A DNA stretch of 9,900 bases from Rhodoferax sp. Lineage in GTDB: Bacteria > Pseudomonadota > Gammaproteobacteria > Burkholderiales > Burkholderiaceae_C. This document shows positions 6,999 through 9,900 of this stretch, piece by piece (position 1 is the first letter of the stretch; the number at the start of each line of letters is the position of its first letter). The notes below the pieces were generated by a model. That model searched no databases and was not told where the DNA came from. It was given only the letters and a program-made list of their open reading frames with translations. A program made the translations under genes and the position numbers. The DNA lies in the NCBI GenBank assembly GCA_028292305.1, contig JAQGMQ010000424.1, positions 1 to 9,900 on the forward strand. The letters run 5' to 3'.

Positions 6999-7003
6999 CT
7001 CCT
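6999..7003 (-). promoter_or_regulatory. Ribosome binding site deciding the first MaoC gene start
   Basis: AGGAG on the minus strand is six bases before ATG at 6992 and three before ATG at 6995. It rules out the 67-residue N-terminal extension that the open frame would allow. Confidence 0.7.
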
Positions 7004-7068
7004 TGTGTTGTCTCGCCGGTGCGGGTTCGAGGTGGGCGGACGATAGCAGCGATACCCCGCGCCGATAA

Positions 7069-7106
7069 GCCGCAAAACGCGGCATGCAGCTTTGCGTCCA
7101 GCGTGA
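7069..7106. promoter_or_regulatory. Secondary, weaker operator-like sites in the MaoC/Bug divergent promoter
   Basis: GCCGC-AAAAC-GCGGC (7069-7083) is an inverted repeat whose minus strand contains GCGTTTTGCG, identical to the core of the operator at 3622-3631. At 7092-7106 TTGCG-N5-CGTGA keeps one good half-site. The order GCCGCAA-A-AC, then GCAGC and TTTGCGT, parallels the order at 3602-3625. The 7092 site is 100 bases from the MaoC ATG, close to the 110-base distance at the other promoter. Confidence 0.4.
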
Positions 7107-7136
7107 AGTTGAGTCCGGCCCTCGGTCGCCTTCAAG

Positions 7137-7152
7137 CTTGCGTTTCACGCAA
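7137..7152. promoter_or_regulatory. Probable LysR operator, near-copy of the site at 3619
   Basis: CTTGCGTTTCACGCAA matches the site at 3619-3634 (CTTGCGTTTTGCGCAA) at 14 of 16 positions. Both mismatches fall in the spacer, and both half-sites are perfect. T7139 to A7151 is T-N11-A. The site is 107 bases upstream of the Bug receptor ATG. Conservation of the half-sites in a second divergent promoter suggests a common regulator. Confidence 0.65.
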
Positions 7153-7247
7153 TGCAGCTTCACCCAAACGGTGGCTTGTGGCACCCCAAGCACCGGGCTA
7201 AGGTCGGCTCCGCGCCGAGGCCTGCGCCATCAGGTGCCATAACCGAC

Positions 7248-7253
7248 AGGAGA
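7248..7253 (+). promoter_or_regulatory. Ribosome binding site deciding the second Bug receptor start
   Basis: AGGAGA lies six bases before ATG at 7260, immediately ahead of the signal peptide. It supports this start over the longer open frame from 7152, which would begin inside the operator. Confidence 0.8.
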
Positions 7254-7259
7254 CAAGAC

Positions 7260-8243
7260 ATGCCCACGCTTCAAAGAAGATCGCTGCTGCTGATGGCCGC
7301 CCTGGCCACCGGCCTGGCCAGCCTGTGCGGCGCGGCCTCGGCCCAGACTGCGTACCCCACGCGACCGATCCGGCTCATCGTGCCTTTCGTGGCCGGCGGC
7401 GGCTCGGACAGCTTCGCCCGCATCCTGGCCGAGCCGCTGGGCCGCCGCCTCGGCCAGCCCGTGGTCATCGAAAACAAGCCCGGCGCGGCCAGTTCGCTGG
7501 CGGCCGAATACGTGGCCCGCGCCCAGCCCGACGGCTACACGCTCATGTATGGCTCGCCTGGTGCGCAGATGATCAACCCCTACCTGATGAAGCTGAACTA
7601 CAGCAATGAGAAAGACTTCGCGCCGATCAGCAAGCTAGGCGTGTTTCCCAACGTGCTGGTGGTCAATGCCAGGCTGCCGGTGAACTCGGTGCCCGAGCTC
7701 ATCGCGTGGGCCAAGGCGCACCCGGGCAAGCTCAACTTCGGCAGCACCGGCATTGGCAGCACCAGCCATCTTTCAGGCGAGTTGTTCAAGACCATGGCCG
7801 GCGTCGACATCGTGCACGTGCCGTACAAAGGCACCGCCGCAGTGGTGCAGGACCTGGTCGCCGGCAACATCGAGATGGCCATCGACGCGGTGTCGACCTA
7901 CCTGCCCTACATCAAGGCCGGCAGCCTGCGCGCGCTGGCCATCGGCACGCCGGAGCGCACGCCGGTGCTGCCCGAGTTAGCGCCGGTGGCCGACACCCTG
8001 CCCGGCTTCAACGCCTCGGCGCTGAACTATGTCTCGGCCCCCGCCGGCACGCCCGCCCCCGTCGTCGAGCAGCTGAACCGCGAGATCAACGCGGTGCTGG
8101 CCATGCCCGAGGTGCGCGCCAGGCTGTTGGCCATGGGCGTGGCGCCGCAGGGCAGCACCCCGGGCGAGCTCGACACAACCATCCGCGCGGAGGCGCAGAA
8201 GTGGAAGAAGGTCATCGAGATTTCCGGCGCCAAGGCCGAATGA
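7260..8243 (+). CDS. Bug/TctC-family substrate-binding protein (second copy)
   Basis: This periplasmic receptor has 327 residues. The signal peptide MPTLQRRSLLLMAALATGLA continues to a probable cleavage after ASA at residue 28. The RRSLLL segment resembles a twin-arginine motif but is not a full match. Family blocks are YPTRPIRLIVPFVAGGGSD at 32-50, ENKPGAASSLAAEYV at 71-85, GKLNFGSTGIGSTSHLSGELF at 156-176 and VDIVHVPYKG at 182-191. Compared with the receptor at 2506-3510, the framework blocks are conserved while the loop at about 95-115 (YGSPGAQMINPYLMK) differs, so the ligands may differ. It is the first gene of a rightward unit with the crotonase, 31 bases before that gene. No TctAB partner is visible, so it may have its own membrane partner elsewhere or a sensing role. 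Confidence 0.95.
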   Translation: MPTLQRRSLLLMAALATGLASLCGAASAQTAYPTRPIRLIVPFVAGGGSDSFARILAEPLGRRLGQPVVIENKPGAASSLAAEYVARAQPDGYTLMYGSPGAQMINPYLMKLNYSNEKDFAPISKLGVFPNVLVVNARLPVNSVPELIAWAKAHPGKLNFGSTGIGSTSHLSGELFKTMAGVDIVHVPYKGTAAVVQDLVAGNIEMAIDAVSTYLPYIKAGSLRALAIGTPERTPVLPELAPVADTLPGFNASALNYVSAPAGTPAPVVEQLNREINAVLAMPEVRARLLAMGVAPQGSTPGELDTTIRAEAQKWKKVIEISGAKAE

Positions 8244-8274
8244 TTTGCATCAACCCGAAACGAAGAATCACCCC

Positions 8275-9048
8275 ATGGAACTCAGCGTCATCCAGCTCGA
8301 AGTGGCCGAAGGCATTGCCACCGTCACCATGAACCGCCCGCCCGTGAACGCGCAGAACGCGCGGTTTCGGCAAGAGCTGACTGATGTGTTCGACGCCATC
8401 AGCGACCGCGACGACATCCGAGTGGCCATCCTCACCGGCACCGGCAAGATCTTCTCGGCCGGTGCCGACATCAAGGAGCGGCCGAACCTGGTGAGCGAGC
8501 CCGGGGACTACCTGCGGCACAACCGCCTCACGCGCGAAAGCTTCTATTCGATCAAGGAATGCGCCAAGCCGGTGATTGCCGCGGTCAACGGTCCGGCGAT
8601 GGGCGCCGGCTTTGCGCTGATGGTGTTCTGCGACATCTTGCTGGCAAGCGACGACGCGTTCGTCAGCATGCCCGAGATCGACGTCGGCCTGTCGGGCGGC
8701 ATGCGCATGTTGCGCGAGCTGTTTCCCAAGTCGAAGGCGCGCCACATGTTCTTCACCGGCTGCCATGTGTCGGCCAGCGAGCTGTACCGCCTGGGCATCA
8801 TCGAAGCCTGCGTGCCGCGCGCGCAGCTGTTGGCCGAGGCCATGAAGATCGCCCAAAGCATCGCGGCGAAGAGCCCGCTGGCCATGAAATACGCAAAGGA
8901 AGACGCCAACATGGTGGAAGAGCTGAGCCTGCGCGACGCCTACCGGCTGGAGCAGAACATCACCCTCAAGCTGTCGAAGACCGACGATGCGCGCGAGGCG
9001 CAGGCCGCCTTCAACGAGAAGCGCAAGCCGGTATTCACGGGGCGCTGA
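8275..9048 (+). CDS. Enoyl-CoA hydratase/isomerase (crotonase) family protein
   Basis: This cytoplasmic crotonase-fold protein has 257 residues, the usual single-domain length. Visible are ATVTMNRPPVNAQNARF near the N-terminus, the oxyanion-hole region FSAGADIKE at 60-68, and NGPAMGAGFALMVFCDI at 105-121 supplying the second oxyanion glycine. MPEIDVGLSGG at 132-142 carries Glu134, equivalent to Glu164 of rat mitochondrial crotonase. The other classical hydratase glutamate (Glu144 in rat) is Ala114 here. Single-glutamate members often act as isomerases or other CoA-ester lyases, so hydratase activity is not assured. The ATG at 8275 is used because the TTG at 8245 has no ribosome site and would add ten poorly conserved residues. 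It is probably cotranscribed with the Bug receptor and acts on a CoA ester made by the CoA-transferase (inference). Confidence 0.9.
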   Translation: MELSVIQLEVAEGIATVTMNRPPVNAQNARFRQELTDVFDAISDRDDIRVAILTGTGKIFSAGADIKERPNLVSEPGDYLRHNRLTRESFYSIKECAKPVIAAVNGPAMGAGFALMVFCDILLASDDAFVSMPEIDVGLSGGMRMLRELFPKSKARHMFFTGCHVSASELYRLGIIEACVPRAQLLAEAMKIAQSIAAKSPLAMKYAKEDANMVEELSLRDAYRLEQNITLKLSKTDDAREAQAAFNEKRKPVFTGR

Positions 9049-9060
9049 ACGCGCTCCCTG

Positions 9061-9900
9061 TCAATCGGGGAACTGCGGCAAGTCCACCAGCGTGGACAAC
9101 GGCAGGTCGGCAATCTCCTGCAGCATGGCCGCCAGTTGGGCGCCCGCGGCCTGCAGCACGGCCTGGCCCTTTTCGGCGGTGGCGGCGGCCGCATTGCCGG
9201 CTGCGCCCATCGGGTTGTAGTCCTGCATCTGCCAGCCGAGCTTGGCGCTTTTGCCGTTGCCGATGATCTTGTAGCGGGCGGCCCGTTCCTGCGAGGTCGA
9301 CTTGAAGTCGCGCGCCTGGTCCATGGCCACGAACTGGGGGCGCAGCGCCAGCATCATCGAAGTCTCGATATCGCCCGCGTGGATGCCGAAGCGGTGTTCC
9401 TCCGGCGGAAACAGGCCGTCGACCGCCTCGCCCAGCGGCAGCGTGAACCAGTTGCAGCTGAACACGATGAGGTCGCAGCGTGTGCGCAGATCGCGCGCCA
9501 CGATGTCCATCAGGCTGACCTGGCCGCCGTGTGCGTTGAACAGCACCAGCTTCTTCACGCCGGTGCGCGCCACCGATTCGCCGATCTCGGTCCACACCCG
9601 GATCAGCGTTTCGGCCGACAGCGTCAGCGTGCCCGGGAAGCGCTGGTGTTCGTTGCTCTTGCCGACCTGCTGCGTGGGCAGGAACAGCGCGGGCAATGCG
9701 ACGGGCAGATGCGGCAGCGCCGCGGCGATCACTCCGTCGACGAGCGAGGTGTCGACGCTCAGCGGCAGGTGCGGGCCGTGTTGTTCGATGGCGGCGACGG
9801 GCAGGACGGCGACGGTGCGGGCCGCCTCGCCCGAGCTTTGCAGGCGGGCGAAGTCGCGTGTGCTGAGGTCGGCCCAGAAGCGGGACTGCGGACGGGTGGT
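9061..9900 (-). CDS. Creatininase-family amidohydrolase (5' end beyond the window)
   Basis: The frame stays open from the stop at 9061-9063 to the right edge, so the protein is complete except for a few N-terminal residues; about 280 are visible, a normal family length. It begins TTRPQSRFWADLSTRDFARL, as these proteins usually do. Conserved active-site blocks are IEQHGPHLPLSVDT (about 9748-9789), LFNAHGG (about 9523-9543) and HAGDIETS (about 9358-9381). By family knowledge these carry the residues for a two-metal centre that hydrolyses cyclic or linear amides. The third block is followed by a long helical, Ala-rich C-terminus. Members include creatininase and formamide hydrolases, so the substrate is open; no creatinase or sarcosine genes are nearby. 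The gene is convergent with the crotonase, with only 12 bases between the stop codons. Confidence 0.88.
   Translation of the reverse strand, partial: TTRPQSRFWADLSTRDFARLQSSGEAARTVAVLPVAAIEQHGPHLPLSVDTSLVDGVIAAALPHLPVALPALFLPTQQVGKSNEHQRFPGTLTLSAETLIRVWTEIGESVARTGVKKLVLFNAHGGQVSLMDIVARDLRTRCDLIVFSCNWFTLPLGEAVDGLFPPEEHRFGIHAGDIETSMMLALRPQFVAMDQARDFKSTSQERAARYKIIGNGKSAKLGWQMQDYNPMGAAGNAAAATAEKGQAVLQAAGAQLAAMLQEIADLPLSTLVDLPQFPD

Noticed and set aside
6993..7193. Upstream extension of the first MaoC gene to 7193
   Set aside because: It would put coding sequence over the whole operator region and bypass a good AGGAG next to ATG 6992.

Overview
The window is a dense, GC-rich bacterial segment. 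Its make-up suggests a beta-proteobacterium of the Burkholderiales (Comamonadaceae- or Alcaligenaceae-like). The evidence is two Bug/TctC-type solute receptors, a LysR regulator, family III CoA-transferase and MaoC genes in one small cluster, and strong GC bias at third codon positions. The assignment is inferred from gene content, not from a marker gene. No rRNA, tRNA, CRISPR array, insertion sequence or phage gene was seen.

Layout, left to right. (1) A leftward unit transcribed from about 3510 to 30: a Bug-type periplasmic receptor (2506-3510), an SDR oxidoreductase (1736-2509, ATGA overlap with the receptor gene), and an ABC ATPase (835-1665) and ABC permease (30-842) of the nitrate/taurine/sulfonate type, overlapping by 8 bases. 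(2) A 244-base divergent promoter region, then a rightward LysR regulator (3755 onward) whose last ~64 codons are displaced by an apparent one-base frameshift near 4547-4549. (3) A short GC-rich repeat or terminator-like remnant at 4744-4788. (4) A leftward unit from 6992 to 4817: two MaoC-like hotdog proteins and a family III (CaiB/BaiF) CoA-transferase. (5) A second divergent promoter region (6993-7259). (6) A rightward unit with a second Bug receptor (7260-8243) and a crotonase-fold enoyl-CoA hydratase/isomerase (8275-9048). (7) A leftward creatininase-family amidohydrolase (9061-9900) cut by the right edge.

Together the genes look like a catabolic module for a carboxylic acid or amide-linked acid: capture by Bug receptors and possibly ABC uptake, activation by CoA transfer, hydration or isomerisation by MaoC and crotonase proteins, and oxidation by the SDR. 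The substrate cannot be named from the sequence.

The most informative non-coding signal is a near-identical 16-base inverted repeat, CTTGCGTTTNNCGCAA, present once in each divergent promoter region (3619-3634 and 7137-7152). It has the T-N11-A form of a LysR box, so one regulator, most simply the LysR at 3755, may control all three transcription units. Otherwise the gene types are familiar. The oddities are the LysR frameshift, a MaoC protein lacking the canonical catalytic aspartate, and a crotonase lacking one of the two classical glutamates.
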